NCBI GenBank assembly: GCA_963682175.1
Contig: OY821788.1
Coordinates: forward strand, 15,270,001-15,334,000
DNA from: Triglochin maritima
Taxonomy: Eukaryota; Streptophyta; Magnoliopsida; Alismatales; Juncaginaceae
DNA: 64,000 bases
Direction of reading: 5' to 3'
The notes under the pieces are model-generated. The model saw nothing but the letters and a program-made list of their open reading frames with translations, did no database searches and had not been told where the DNA came from. A program made the position numbers and the translations under genes. Below, in pieces: positions 11,352 to 22,521 of the stretch (the stretch's first letter is position 1; every line of letters starts with the position of its first letter).

Positions 11352-12508
11352 TGTTTAAATGTTTTATTAATAACCGCAAGTGAACGGCCGCGTTGGAGTG
11401 GTGGCAAATACGGGTAGATCCGCAGGGAGAGAGCAGCCTTTGGTTTGACCGAAATCAAGTGGCAAAAAAAGGGAAAAGAGTTGTAGATATGCTAATCTAA
11501 GTTACACTAAACTAGTAAGAAGAAATGTGAAGGAAAACAATGACTAACGACGCAAACTAAATCAAAAGAACTTAAAGCGAAACAGAAAATCAAGAAGAGG
11601 GGTCCCTGAGGGGTGGAGTGAGTGTACACAAGCAAAAAGATGATGAAGAATGCAAGCATTAAGCGCAAATGTAGGTAGTATTTTCATGTATAGGAAGTGT
11701 CTAATGCTTATGGTAAAACCCCCCAAAGGGGATGGAACTACTTACTACACATTAAACTAATTATTATCCTAAAAAAGGAAAACATATTAACTAAATCAAC
11801 TAATATTAATGAAATGAAATTAAACCAAGCATGCAAGCAATATGAGACAAGCAACATAACAAAGAAACTTTTATTAAATTCAGACTCACAATACAAGTAG
11901 CATCTCCCCACTTGAGTATTTGCTCTAAGGCTCCACTTAAAGTAGAAAGAATAGCCACCAAGTATGTAGTAGTGTTCAAGAGAAGGTGAAGAGTTCTATT
12001 TATAGTCATAGAAAAATGTAATCAGGGACAATCCCCCGATGTGGGACTAATACAACACCAGAAATAGACATAAAACACACTTATACACTTATACACGATC
12101 CGACCGCCAATTAGCAATCCCAGACCACCAATTGGCGGTCTACAGAGTCTAGATCCGGTCTGGATTTTGTGTGGGTTTTTCTGGATTGCTTTCTTGATGT
12201 GTGATGCACCCAAGTCATGTGGTGGAGTTTAGGCCCGAATCGAATTGTCAAATTACTCCTCATGATGGTATGGAGTTTCTTCATTTGCTCATTGGTCCTT
12301 TGTGCTTTCATTCAGGTCCTTCTCCCTTGCATCTTAGTCCTCAAGTCTCACAACTCAGTCATTTTTCTTGCTTTTAGGTCCTTTTATGCCTCTTCTCTTC
12401 CAACATGTTTATTCCTGAAACTTAAACATAAAACTCATTACGTAGCATTGCTTCAGTGAAAAATAAAGGATATAAGACACAAATATATGCATGATATGAT
12501 GTCAATCA
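11352..12508 (-). repeat. 5' LTR of element C
   Basis: 1157 bp. On the minus strand it starts TGATTGACATC at 12508 and ends CATTTAAACA at 11352, next to the primer site. The right outer edge abuts TSD TGGAT. Its first 290 bp are matched by 2112-2401. It contains the palindrome GACCACCAATTGGCGGTC at 12126-12143. Confidence 0.85.
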
Positions 12509-12513
12509 TGGAT

Positions 12514-13600
12514 TTTGATGTGTTTGGTTAAAGATTCGATTTTGATGTAGACTATAAAACTGTGAGGTGAATCGTGGATTTTCTGATTTGGGTTTTGATG
12601 TTTTTGGTTAAAGATTTGAGTTTTATGTGTATTTAATCTCTTGTGATGTGAATTCTGGAGAGTTGGTGTTGTTTGTGGTAAGATTAGGGTTTGTTTAGAT
12701 TAGTTTTTAAGCTTTTAACAAACTCAATCTCAGATTACGTTTTATGAAGTTGTAGGACGACAAATTTAGGTTCCTAATTCAGTTTGAGGTTAATTCCTCC
12801 TAAAAAAATTAAATTTCTAAGATGTGGTTGCTGGGATAGTGATTCTATACGATGAGACTTTCTTAGGACAAGCAATGAATATTCAACTCTTCTTAGTGTA
12901 ATTAGAAGAGAATAAATATTCATTTATAGATTGATCGTATCACTGGGATTTTAGGTTTTTATTGAAAATTTGGTTTGGTTGTGTGAGATGGAATGGGGCT
13001 TTCGGATGTGTTGGGTAGTGGAAGTTTAGTCTAGTTCTATAGTCTACTATTTTAAATTGTGATGTTATACATTTTTCTTGTTAATCCCAGGATTTGAAGA
13101 TTTTTACATAGTAAATTTAAGGGGAGGTTCTGCCAAAATTTCAATACAAATTATAATCTCAATTCTTATTGATAACATGATATTTTCTATTTAACATGTT
13201 TTTCCGTCTTAAAATTATAATCCAAGTAATTGTATTAAAATTATAACTTAGATTTTATATCAAAAGACTATAACTTAGATCATGTAAAAAACTTATGTTT
13301 AGTTTAGTGAGTTCATACATTTATTTATGTTTAGCTTAGTTAAATGTTTATTTATACTGAAAACAACTTATTTTGTTTAGTTAAATGTTTATTTCTAATA
13401 ACTCATTGCCCCTCTTAAGCAACTTGGACTTTAATAACCTAAAGCAAAAGATTACACAATATTGCTAAGTCATTCATCATATAGGATTTCCATTCATCGT
13501 ATTTATTATTTATTTTACGATTTCTATCGTAGATTGCTGGCGTAAGGTACGTAATCTCTTTCACTAAACATTAAACTCCGAGTAGGTGCAAAATGTTGTA
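12514..13600 (+). other. CACTA interior, non-coding
   Basis: AT-rich, T-rich on the plus strand, no open frame. The start (TTTTGATGTGTTTGG) continues the text cut at 831, showing that element C interrupted this CACTA stretch. It probably represents intron or 5' UTR of the protease-like gene. Confidence 0.55.
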
Positions 13601-13629
13601 TCAATGCATGGTAGGTAGGGAATCACAAT

Positions 13630-14240
13630 CCTTAACTAGCTGGGATTTGGAGGAGGGGGATAAAGAGTTGCCTTCGGCTTTTTACGTCACCAAAGAGGAT
13701 ACCATGCAGTTCTTGGCGATGGATTCATAGTGTATCATGATTATCGATGTGCAAGTGAAGTAAGTTTTTTCTTTGGTATAAAATGAAATGTATTGAATAA
13801 TTTTATCGTAATTGTAATAAAATGTAATTTTTACTCTTGTAGACATCTTTATGACGCCAGAAGGTCAGTCTTTCCCGACGATCAAGTATTTGGATTTATC
13901 AGTTCATCTACATATATATACGGGAATGACGATAAATCAGGTCAGCTTGGGACTCTCATGAAAGAAGAAGACAAAAGATATTATCTGCTCCCTTATTATG
14001 AGAGGTAAACTTTGTAATTCAAAGTGGAATTTTATTTTGTAATAAGCTTCTAATTATTTATATAACATGGCTCATTGGATGCTTTTCGTTGTATGCCCCA
14101 CGACTAATTTGGCATATTGGTTTGATCCGTTGGGGTCGAATAAACCAAGGGACTCCATAAAGAAACTTCTAAATCTGTCAGTTCATTTTAGTCATCGTAT
14201 TTGTAATTCGTGGATTTTTATTAGTATTATTGAATGAAGG
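13630..14240 (+). pseudogene. Ulp1/C48-type SUMO-protease-like gene of the CACTA element, 5' part
   Basis: Coding pieces on the plus strand resemble the C48 (Ulp1) cysteine-protease domain often carried by plant CACTA and MULE elements. 13630-13770 includes SAFYVTKEDTMQFL. 13844-14008 includes HLYDARRSVF and YYLLPYYE. 14065-14170 includes the catalytic His and Asp regions HWMLFVV and AYWFDPLGS. Pieces are separated by short AT-rich, intron-like gaps, and a stop occurs after FLAMDS. The gene continues at 20802 beyond element B, which sits in an intron-like stretch. Such proteins cleave SUMO-like modifiers; their role in transposition is not established. Confidence 0.75.
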
Positions 14241-14259
14241 TTTTCAATAACTTGTGCTA

Positions 14260-15507
14260 TGATGGAAATTTTATTTATACCGCAAGTGCACAGTGTCAAT
14301 GAAGACGTGGCAAGTACGGGTCGAACACAAGGAGGGAGAGATTTGTTATTTGTGTGATTTTTCGATTAGGGGAAAGAAGGAGAGAAGAATAAGTTTGGTT
14401 TTGAGATTTTTGGTTTTTAATTTTCTAAAGCATGAAACATGAACAAATAAAACTAAAATAAGAACAAAGATGGTGAATTCCGTTGGGTGGAGGCTTAGAT
14501 ATCGGGTTTAGATTAGAGAATTCAGAAACTTATAATAAATCATATTAGTTATAAAGCATTACATGATAAATGATTTAACACAAACTCAAGTAATCAAAAT
14601 ATACCAATCACGAAATTAAAATAATAACTTTATTCTCTTCTCATCACCCTAAATCCGTCACCTCCACCCTTTGGAAAGAGTTAGAAACTCATAGATGGAG
14701 GGAAGGAGAAGGGGTCCTAGAGGAATTACAAAAGAAAACTTAAAACAAGAAATAAAATAACAGAATTTTATTGCTAAGGAGAAGAACAAAAACTAAGACT
14801 AAAATTAAGAACATAAAACCAAGAACTAGGTCTAAGGCCAAGACCCTTCTAACATCGTTCTCGGGGCTATTTATAGTTGTTACAAGAGACCTAAGTATAG
14901 AATTGGAGAGTACACGTGTCCAGACACGACTGGACAAAAGTGGAGCACACGAATCGCCAAGGGGGCGGCGTTTCCGCCGCACAATGTATGCAATATGCGG
15001 TGATTTCGCCGCACAATCTCCTCTGATTTCATCTGGAGTTTTGCTGTGTGTTTATGGTATGATTTGATCCTCCTTTGCGCGTCTTGATTGATTCTTTCCA
15101 TTCTTTTGAGCTCCGGATTAATTCCTTCATTTATTTAGAGATCCACATTGATTTTTCTTTATATTTTCTCCAAGATAATAAAAGCTACTCGTGATTTGCA
15201 ATTAGGTCCTTGTCTTTTTGCAATTAAGTCCCCGGCTACTTTTGTGCTCAAGTCCTTGTTCTTTTTTGTAATTAGGTCTTGAATGCTTTTATGCTTGGAT
15301 ACATTTCCATTTGAAACCCGATAATCTTGAGCTTGGTCTTTTATGATGGAAATGAGTCTTTTGCACGCGTTTATGCTCGGGATGTGGGTAAATTGCATTC
15401 AGATCCCTGTATTTTGTAAATAAGACTAAACACATACCTTAGTAGCATTTATTGATGTAAAAGTAATCTAAATGAAAGACATATGATGCAATGTATGCAA
15501 TGCATCA
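14260..15507 (-). repeat. 3' LTR of element B
   Basis: 1248 bp, TGATG..CATCA. It contains the hairpins GCGGCG-tttc-CGCCGC (14965-14980) and TGCGGTGATTTCGCCGCA (14996-15013). The inner edge abuts the polypurine tract AATACCCCCACACCTA (plus strand, 15508-15523). Confidence 0.93.
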
Positions 15508-16518
15508 AATACCCCCACACCTAGATTTTGCTAGTCCCTAGCAAAACAGAAGATACGACAAATAAAAACAGGGAAATCCTAACTCACTTTCGTAGGAATC
15601 ACGGTTGCACTTAGCATGTGCAACAAGCCTTTAAACCTCCAAGTTTCCTTAGAGGACGAGTTTTGTCTCGCGAGGGTTTTCAGTTGACACACCCACAAGG
15701 TCTTAATTCAATATTTCATTAATAGTTCTCAATATCCCTACCTCAACCTCATACATCTCACTAAGAATTCTTGCATGCTCATTATATAAATCTAACTCAT
15801 TAAAAATATGGCTTGGTCTTTGTTCCCCCAACATTCACACCACTAACCCTTCTACACATGTTTATCACTTGAATTATTTTGTACGCCTCCTCTGGTGGTG
15901 AAGTATCATTCGGATCAACCATGACATGGATCATTCTTTTAGCTTTGGCCCTTGAGTATTATTTTTTTTCTTTTCTTCCGTGATTCAACACATTTGCTTT
16001 TTGACACTTTTACCCTTTTTGCATTCGTGTAGCGAGTTTGGTCGATAATCCCGAGCTGGTAGACTCAAGTTACCGGGTTTCAAGATACCCCTGCGGACCA
16101 ATGACTCAAAGGCTTGGGCTTTTGTAATCATTTTGCAGAATGTGTTTTCCTCACTTTATTCCTTTATTTTTAATTTTATTTTCCTCAAGGCTTAATTGCT
16201 ATTTAGAAGTCCACACTTCCCGATATATTTTCCTCAACCTCTGCTTTTTATCAACCACTTCAAAGATTTGATTCATCCAATTTAAGTGCATACATGTCTC
16301 AAAGGGAAATGAGTTATTTCTTTGGAACTTAGATTTATGTCATAGTTTCTACAAGCAGAACTATATAATAAGGAACAAAAAATTCAATGCAATTTGTACT
16401 CGGGTTTTGGTAGTTCAATCTTAAGCTATGTTATGAAACATTGAATTTTTTTTGTAAGAGATAAAAGAACAGATATATAGATAAATATATATATATATAA
16501 ACATCCCCCCACACCTAA
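15508..16518 (-). promoter_or_regulatory. 3' polypurine tract and internal second polypurine tract of element B
   Basis: On the minus strand TAGGTGTGGGGGTATT (15523-15508) directly precedes the 3' LTR and is the normal plus-strand primer. A near copy, TTAGGTGTGGGGGGAT, lies at 16518-16503, 1.0 kb further inside. The segment between them has no convincing ORF and is partly T-rich. The same two-tract layout occurs in elements A and C. Confidence 0.75.
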
Positions 16519-16779
16519 ATCATACATTGTCCTCAATGAATGTGAGCAAGATACTACATGGATTTATGCATGAAAAAGGAAAGATATCACCAACGTGAAG
16601 TACAAAGGAAAGTTCATGGCTCTGTTGATGGACAAAAACCCGAATTCCCTCAAAAACTTGTGAGATGCTAAAGAAGGGATAAATACAACAGATGATTTAT
16701 ATATATATATAACTATGTACAAACATAAGTTCCCATCTTCATTTGTCAAAAGACATCAAATGGAAACCTCAAGAGTGGG

Positions 16780-18266
16780 TCAGTGCACCTGAAAAGGGAA
16801 CATGACACCACGTGGGGCCAGAAAATGCGTGTGTGGACCGCCTTCACAAAAAGCGCTAGATGAAATGAGAGGTTCATGAATTGGACGCAAATGCGTGTCA
16901 TTCAAAGGATCAAACTGAAAGAGCTTGAACCTCTCGAGAGTTTGGGAATTAAGGGGCAACGGAAGAGGAGTTTCTCCTGTTGCGGTGTTGAAGTTATGAT
17001 TATCAATCCAAACTCTCCAACCAACTGGCTGGTGTGTCGGAACAAGGTCAAGAACCTCGTTAGGCATGTCCGACACACCAGGCGAACATAAAATGGGTCT
17101 CATACCCAATGTATCCTCCAAGGAACTCCTAATACCCTCGTGAGCAATGTAGTTGTTTGATGTTCCATCATTTCCAAGATGATCAGGAACAATAGTGAGA
17201 GGCAAACTCTCATCAGGTTGTTTGAAATTGAGGGTGCTGGGGAGCTCTTGCTCCACCGGAGGTGAGTCCTTAAGAGATGCAACATGAAGATCATGTGGCT
17301 CAAGGGCCACGGGACAAGAAGATAGGACACAATCCTGTGCCGACTCATAATGAAATTGGTCCATGTTTTTCTCAATATAAATCGAATCCTCCACTAAGTG
17401 ATCGTGAATTGAAATCCTAAGTCCCTCAGACCGACTAGGAATTTGACTTTGAAAGATTGTGCTTTGAATTTGTGTATGTGGTGGTGGTTCGATACTAAAA
17501 GATGAGTCCTTATGTTGACACGAAAAGTTACTTTCCTCACTTAATTGCTGCGACATTTGACTCAATTGCAGTACCATATTGTCTACAGACTGTTGAGTAG
17601 TTGTCATGAACGTATGGAAAGCTTGTTCCAAGGTATCAGGTATGTGGTCAACTATGAGGTTCGAGTCAGAACTCGGGACATTTTTAGGTTGGGTGTTGGT
17701 AGACTGAGGATAAGTCCAATGATTTGTAGTGGGTTGTTGGTAGAGTTCTGGGTATTCGGGAGAAGGATATTGGGGCGAAAATGACGTATAAGAATTTGGA
17801 TATGAATTGTTTCCCCACGAATCCATCACTCTTGGGTTATATGCGCATGTGTAACGGTCATATCGAGCATTTTGGGAAAATGTATGCTTATACTCAGGCT
17901 TTGGGGGAACATAAGGACATTCCCTGATAACATGACTACTCTACCCGCAACAGTCGCACGGTACGGCTACTGAAGCCACCGGTGCACTCATGTTGTCAGC
18001 CCAACGCATGAAGGAGGCAAAAGTTGTTGTAACGTGTCAGTTCGTTGAACAACATATGATCCAACATAACTAGATTGTGGTCTAGTAGTCGGTGCCTCTC
18101 TCATGTTACCCCAGTATGAAGATTGCTCAGTCATACAATTAGGATTGTCCCAATCATATGGGGTGTTAGTCTGAGCCACCCCAGGTTGCATAGTTTTAGA
18201 ATACCAGGAAACATTGTCCTGGTCCCAACAATGATATGGATGGTTTCCCATGTAACCATCCATCAA
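16780..18266 (-). pseudogene. Gag-derived region and accessory ORF of element B
   Basis: 18266-17988 and 17829-16780 are open stretches on the minus strand, separated by a stop. Around 17970-17920 they encode a CCHC zinc knuckle with exact C-x2-C-x4-H-x4-C spacing (CDCCG..HVIREC) interrupted by an in-frame TAG. The second ORF (349 residues) is rich in Pro, Ser, Gln and His. Its middle (VALEPHDLHVAS) and end (GVMFPFQVH) resemble the ORF at 44238-43759 of element A. The capsid-type gag core seen in element A is missing. No function beyond RNA binding by the knuckle can be proposed. Confidence 0.65.
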
Positions 18267-19228
18267 AACACTCTTGAGTCAAGCACTTTTACCCTTATGA
18301 GGCTAAGCAAGCACAAGTTCTCGACTCGACCCTAAAATGCTAATAGAGAATGTAAAGGGGGGGGAGACTAGAACATATAAGTAGGTGAGAAGAAGATGAC
18401 TCAGAAGAGAAGGGAAACTTAACTCTAAAGATAGAAAAGAGGGTTGGTCAGAAAATTCCTAAGAAAACACGGTTCAAACAATCCTAGACCTAGTGTCGCT
18501 TAGATCTAGACGACTCCTAACTGGTTGAGTCGAATTGATTCGCTTGATTCACCTCCCTCACTAATCAAACCAACTTGGCCAGGCCGTGTATAGCTAGTGG
18601 GGGCGCTTCCGACAGATTCGGTGCCAATTAGACAACCACTTCGCTTGGAAGACTTACGTCAACACAAAAACACTTTCTAGACACCAAATTAAATTCAATC
18701 GTCTTCAGGTCATAGCAAGTCAAACCAATTCTTCTCCTTAAATGAGTGTGAGTCCTTAGTGGTCAATGTCTAGTTGATTTTAATTTAAGGCTTGGGTGAC
18801 ACTTTAGGATTGTGATTTGTGGGCCACGGAAGGGTGATGAAATCCCCACCGTATCTTTGCCTACGGAGTTGCCCTTAAGATAGTTTAACTTAGATCTAGC
18901 AAAGATAGTCAAACAATGGTCTTTAGAGGGGGGCAATTGCAAGGTTGTATGCAAACTAGATTATATGCTTAAATGCAATCGATGAAAACCACGATACATA
19001 CCTTGATTCCAGCACTCTTCAACAGAAATTAATTTGCAAGAATTTAGCAAGAATAATGCATACAAAACACTAGATGATGCATGCACTAAGGCCTTTCTAA
19101 TTTTGCCAATTTTAGGTCAGAGTTGAATTATTGCCAATTATGGAATTTTTGCCCTAACACGTGCAATTCTAATAAAAGGAAATTTTCTGAAAATAGAAAT
19201 TATGAGGAAAAGAGGCAACAAAGGTTAC

Positions 19229-19526
19229 CTATGCAATGCTCAGTCGGGTTCGCCGCCCGCTCTCGAAATTTCAGTAGCTCCACGCGTCCACCCAGAGATG
19301 AGTCGCGTCCCAGAAAAATTTGAAGCCCAGAAGCTCCAAGTGTGCGGCGGATTCGCCGCAAGTTACTCTTCAGGTGCGGCGATTTCACCGCTCGTTTAGC
19401 TCCAAATGTGCCCGGATTTCTCCGCGCACTCTGTTGTCTCCTGAAACACAAATCCAAATAGTTAGATTGCACACAAGATAAACAGGATAGAATCGAAATC
19501 AACAAAAAAACAAAATCTGTGTCGCC
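19229..19526 (-). other. Leader of element B with GC-rich palindromes
   Basis: Contains TGCGGCGGATTCGCCGCA (19343-19360), TGCGGCGATTTCACCGCT (19375-19392) and a weaker copy at 19408-19429. They have the same sequence type as the hairpins in this element's LTRs. 18270-19228 holds no gene that I can identify. Confidence 0.65.
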
Positions 19527-19544
19527 TCCCCGGCAACGGCGCCA
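19527..19544 (-). promoter_or_regulatory. Primer-binding site of element B (tRNA-Asp)
   Basis: On the minus strand TGGCGCCGTTGCCGGGGA, an exact match to the complement of the plant tRNA-Asp 3' end including CCA. It lies six bases inside the 5' LTR. Confidence 0.9.
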
Positions 19545-19550
19545 AAAACT

Positions 19551-20796
19551 TGATGGAAATTTTATTTATACCGCAAGTGCACGGTGTCAATGAAGACGTG
19601 GCAAGTACGGGTCGAACACAAGGAGGGAGAGATTTGTTATTTGTGTGATTTTCGATTAGGGGAAAGAAGGAGAGAAGAATAAGTTTGGTTTTGAGATTTT
19701 TGGTTTTTAATTTTCTAAAGCATGAAACATCAACAAATAAAACTAAAATAAGAACCAAGATGGTGAATTCCGTTGGGTGGAGGCTTAGATATCGGGTTTA
19801 GATTAGAGAATTCAGAAACTTATAATAAATCATATTAGTTATAAAGCATTACATGATAAATGATTTAACACAAACTCAAGTAATCAAAATATACTAATCA
19901 CGAAATTAAAATAATAACTTTATTCTCTTCTCATCACCCTAAATCCGTCACCTCCACCCTTTGGAAAGAGTTAGAAACTCATAGATGGAGGGAAGGAGAA
20001 GGGGTCCTAGACGAATTACAAAAGAAAACTAAAAACAAGAAATAAAATAACAGAATTTTATTGCTAAGGAGAAGAACAAAAACTAAGACTAAAATTAAGA
20101 ACATAAAACCAAGAACTAGGTCTAAGGCCAAGACCCTTCTAACATCGTTCTCAGGGCTATTTATAGTTGTTACAAGAGACCTAAGTATAGAATTGGAGAG
20201 TACACGTGTCCAGACACGACTGGACAAAAGTGGAGCACATGGATCGCCAAGGGGCGGCGTTTCCGCCGCACAATGTATGCAATATGCGGCGATTTCGCCG
20301 CACAATCTCCTCTGATTTCATCTGGAGTTTTGCTGTGTGTTTATGGTATGATTTGATCCTCCTTTGCGCGTCTTGATTGATTCTTTCCATTCTTTTGAGC
20401 TCCGGATTAATTCCTTCATTTATTTGGAGATCCACATTGATTTTTCTTTATATTTTCTCCAAGATAATAAAAGCTACTCGTGATTTGCAATTAGGTCCTT
20501 GTCTTTTTGCAATTAAGTCCCCGACTACTTTTGTGCTCAAGTCCTTGTTCTTTTTTGTAATTTGGTCTTGAATGCTTTTATGCTTGGATACATTTCCATT
20601 TGAAACCCGATAATCTTGAGCTTGGTCTTTTATGATGGAAATGAGTCTTTTGCACGCGTTTATGCTCGGGATGTGGGTAAATTGCATTCAGGTCCCTGTA
20701 TTCTGTAAATAAGACTAAACACATACCTTAGTAGCATTTATTGATGTAAAAGTAATCTAAATGAAAGACATATGATGCAATGTATGCAATGCATCA
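19551..20796 (-). repeat. 5' LTR of element B
   Basis: 1246 bp, nearly identical to 14260-15507. Palindromes lie at 20254-20269 and 20285-20302 (TGCGGCGATTTCGCCGCA, perfect here). Confidence 0.93.
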
Positions 20797-20801
20797 TGCT
20801 A

Positions 20802-21228
20802 CTCATGGAAATTAAGGTTTACAGAGCGTTAGGTGGCAGGAGAACAACCACAAAAGCGGGAATAACATGGCATGGAATGAGAGTACGTTCTTTCTCTCAT
20901 TTTTTGTTAGTTAAGTTAGGAACATATATTTAGCGAATTTCTATGTTTGTACTACCGGAAGCAGGTTGAAAATATGGAATGTGGTTACTAGGTGATGAGA
21001 TACATGGAGGAAATCCTCGAATTGGCAACTCAAGACGTATGCCTATCTGAGGTAATATAGATCGTTATTCACTTGTATAGTTCTAGTTTCAATATTTAGA
21101 TATTAAAAATTTTACTTGTATTTTGATAGGTCTTCCCAAAAAGTAGTGATCCCTTCTCGCAACAGGAGCTCGATGAAACCTGTGACCGATCAGCTCGCTA
21201 TTTTATGAGAAACATGTTGATGAACTAA
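20802..21228 (+). pseudogene. Ulp1/C48-type protease gene of the CACTA element, 3' part
   Basis: Continuation of the gene at 13630-14240 after element B. 20815-20880 encodes RALGGRRTTTKAGITWHGM. 20964-21055 encodes the catalytic-Cys region NMECGY, followed by an in-frame TAG where a tyrosine would be expected, then VMRYMEEILELATQ. 21130-21228 encodes the C-terminus (FPKSSDPFSQQELDE), with a stop at 21226-21228. Introns with plausible borders separate the pieces. The catalytic Cys is present but the stop makes this a pseudogene. Confidence 0.75.
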
Positions 21229-21544
21229 GAGGTTCTCCTGTCACTAGCATTTTTTGTAATTCAGTTAACAAGTTCACTTGTATTACAAACATACAATTTG
21301 TGCCGTAATATAATTACCTCAATTTTAGAATGAATGCCAAGTGTTTATGTATGAATTAATTCCAAGGGTGTTGAATAATTGTGTATGCTTGTATGTATGT
21401 GTTTGTGCATGTATGCTTCTATGCTTGTGTTTGTGCATGTATGCTTGTATGTACATGTGGATGAAAGTGTGTATGTATCTGTGAACGAATTTAGTGCAGG
21501 ATGTATGTACATGTGGATGAAAGTGTGTTTGCTATTTTTTTGTC
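21229..21544 (+). other. CACTA 3' region with TGTA-rich simple repeat
   Basis: No gene. 21379-21530 is a degenerate (TGTATG)n/(TGTTTG)n simple repeat. Confidence 0.6.
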
Positions 21545-21900
21545 CAGGTTTAGGAATAGACGTCGGATGTTTGTAATAGGTGACGTTTATTCCTCCGAAA
21601 GAAATGTATAGACGTCGGATGTATGTATCAGCCGACGTCTATACCTAAAGAATAGACGTCATCTGTTATTTAACCAACGTCTATACCTAAAGCATAGACG
21701 TCGGTCCTGTCTATGAGCCGACGTCTATTCTTTAGGTATAGATGTCGGCTGTTATATACATCCAATGTCTATTCTTTAGGTATAGACGTCGGATTTTTCG
21801 CGAGTGACGTCTATGTATAGACGACGTACACATAGACGTCGGGTGTGGGAATGATTATATCTGACGTATATACCCCCACACATCCGACGTATATTCCATT
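21545..21900. repeat. CACTA right subterminal repeats
   Basis: At least a dozen alternating TAGACGTCGG and CCGACGTCTA motifs, spaced about 25-40 bp, run up to the right end at 21913. They match the motif of the left subterminal array and of the second CACTA end at 60653-61005. Confidence 0.85.
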
Positions 21901-21916
21901 TTCTGCAGTAGTGTCT

Positions 21917-22521
21917 GCACTTGCTAAGATCATTATCTTTCTTAGTTTCTTATTAGTAATCCTAGTTCCAATATGGTGGCAATGACCTTGTGTTTTATGC
22001 TTCAGACATTTTCAATATGATTAATGTCTTTGTGCTTACAATTTCTCCTAACGACTTTCCAAGTTGAAATATTCAGTTTACTGATTTCACCTTAAGGTTC
22101 GCATGTTTTGCCTTCTTAGTTCTTTCAGTTTTGTTATAGAGATTTTAATCTAATACGTCACTCAGAATTATAGTTTCAACTTTAGAAACTTTAACCTAGG
22201 AGTTTGAATAACTTACCTTAATTGACTTATTTTGATGTTAATACACATATACTTCAATGTTATGTCTTTCCGTGGGTCATTTATGTTATTTGATGAGTTC
22301 TAGTTTTGACATCTACGAACATTTAGTTTCTTGACGATGAGTCTTTTATAGGGTCACTTATGCTATTTGAGCTATAATTTAGATGCATGTACACATTAAC
22401 TCCCTTGTTGATGAATCTTTTGTCGGGTCACTTATGTTAATTTTGTTCTAATTTTTACATTTATAAATATATTATTTCTGGATGATAGGTCTTTTGTTAG
22501 GCCACTTATTCTATTTGAGTT
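21917..22521. other. AT-rich flank with degenerate ~74-bp tandem repeat
   Basis: No gene. 22255-22555 holds about four diverged copies of a 71-77 bp unit with the core TCTTTT.T.GGTCACTTAT. Copies start near 22261, 22336, 22410 and 22481. Confidence 0.55.

Larger units (their letters stand above)
832..12508 (-). mobile_element. Athila-like Ty3/gypsy retrotransposon C, degraded, one end inverted
   Basis: Minus-strand LTR retrotransposon inserted in the CACTA element. The TSD TGGAT is at 827-831 and 12509-12513. Order along the minus strand: 5' LTR 12508-11352, primer site, leader, gag remnant, protease, reverse transcriptase, RNase H, integrase (split by a solo LTR at 3974-5958), an unidentified region, an internal polypurine tract, then a terminal segment 2401-832 that lies in inverted orientation and contains only 290 bp of the 3' LTR. 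The FMDD reverse-transcriptase motif, the D-L-G protease and the tRNA-Asp-type primer site place it in the Athila branch. Every gene is broken by stops or frameshifts, so it is an old copy. The pieces are listed separately. Confidence 0.85.
14260..20796 (-). mobile_element. Non-autonomous Athila-like retrotransposon B, recent
   Basis: LTRs at 14260-15507 and 19551-20796 begin TGATG and end CATCA. The 5-bp TSD TGCTA (14255-14259, 20797-20801) is perfect. The two LTRs differ at only about 15-20 positions by eye (about 98.5% identical), so the insertion is young. On the minus strand the order is 5' LTR, perfect tRNA-Asp primer site, leader, gag-like region with an accessory ORF, internal PPT, 3' PPT, 3' LTR. 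No protease, reverse transcriptase or integrase domain is present, so it must depend on enzymes from a relative. It interrupts the CACTA protease gene. Confidence 0.92.
208..21913 (+). mobile_element. CACTA (En/Spm-type) transposon, 21.7 kb with nested insertions
   Basis: The left end starts CACTAGTGCAGAA at 208. The right end, read on the minus strand from 21913, starts CACTACTGCAGAA. Both are flanked by the 3-bp TSD TCT (205-207 and 21914-21916), as expected for CACTA elements. Arrays of ACGTCGG/CCGACGT motifs lie inside both ends. Removing Athila-like element C (832-12508) and element B (14260-20796) leaves about 3.5 kb. What remains is the left end, a long non-coding stretch, a broken Ulp1/C48-like protease gene on the plus strand, and the right end. 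No transposase (TNP2-type) domain is visible, so this is a non-autonomous copy. The matching ends and TSD make the boundaries secure. Confidence 0.9.

Noticed and set aside
19527..19544. tRNA-Asp gene fragment
   Set aside because: Only the 18-nt complement of the 3' end is present next to an LTR: a primer-binding site, not a gene.
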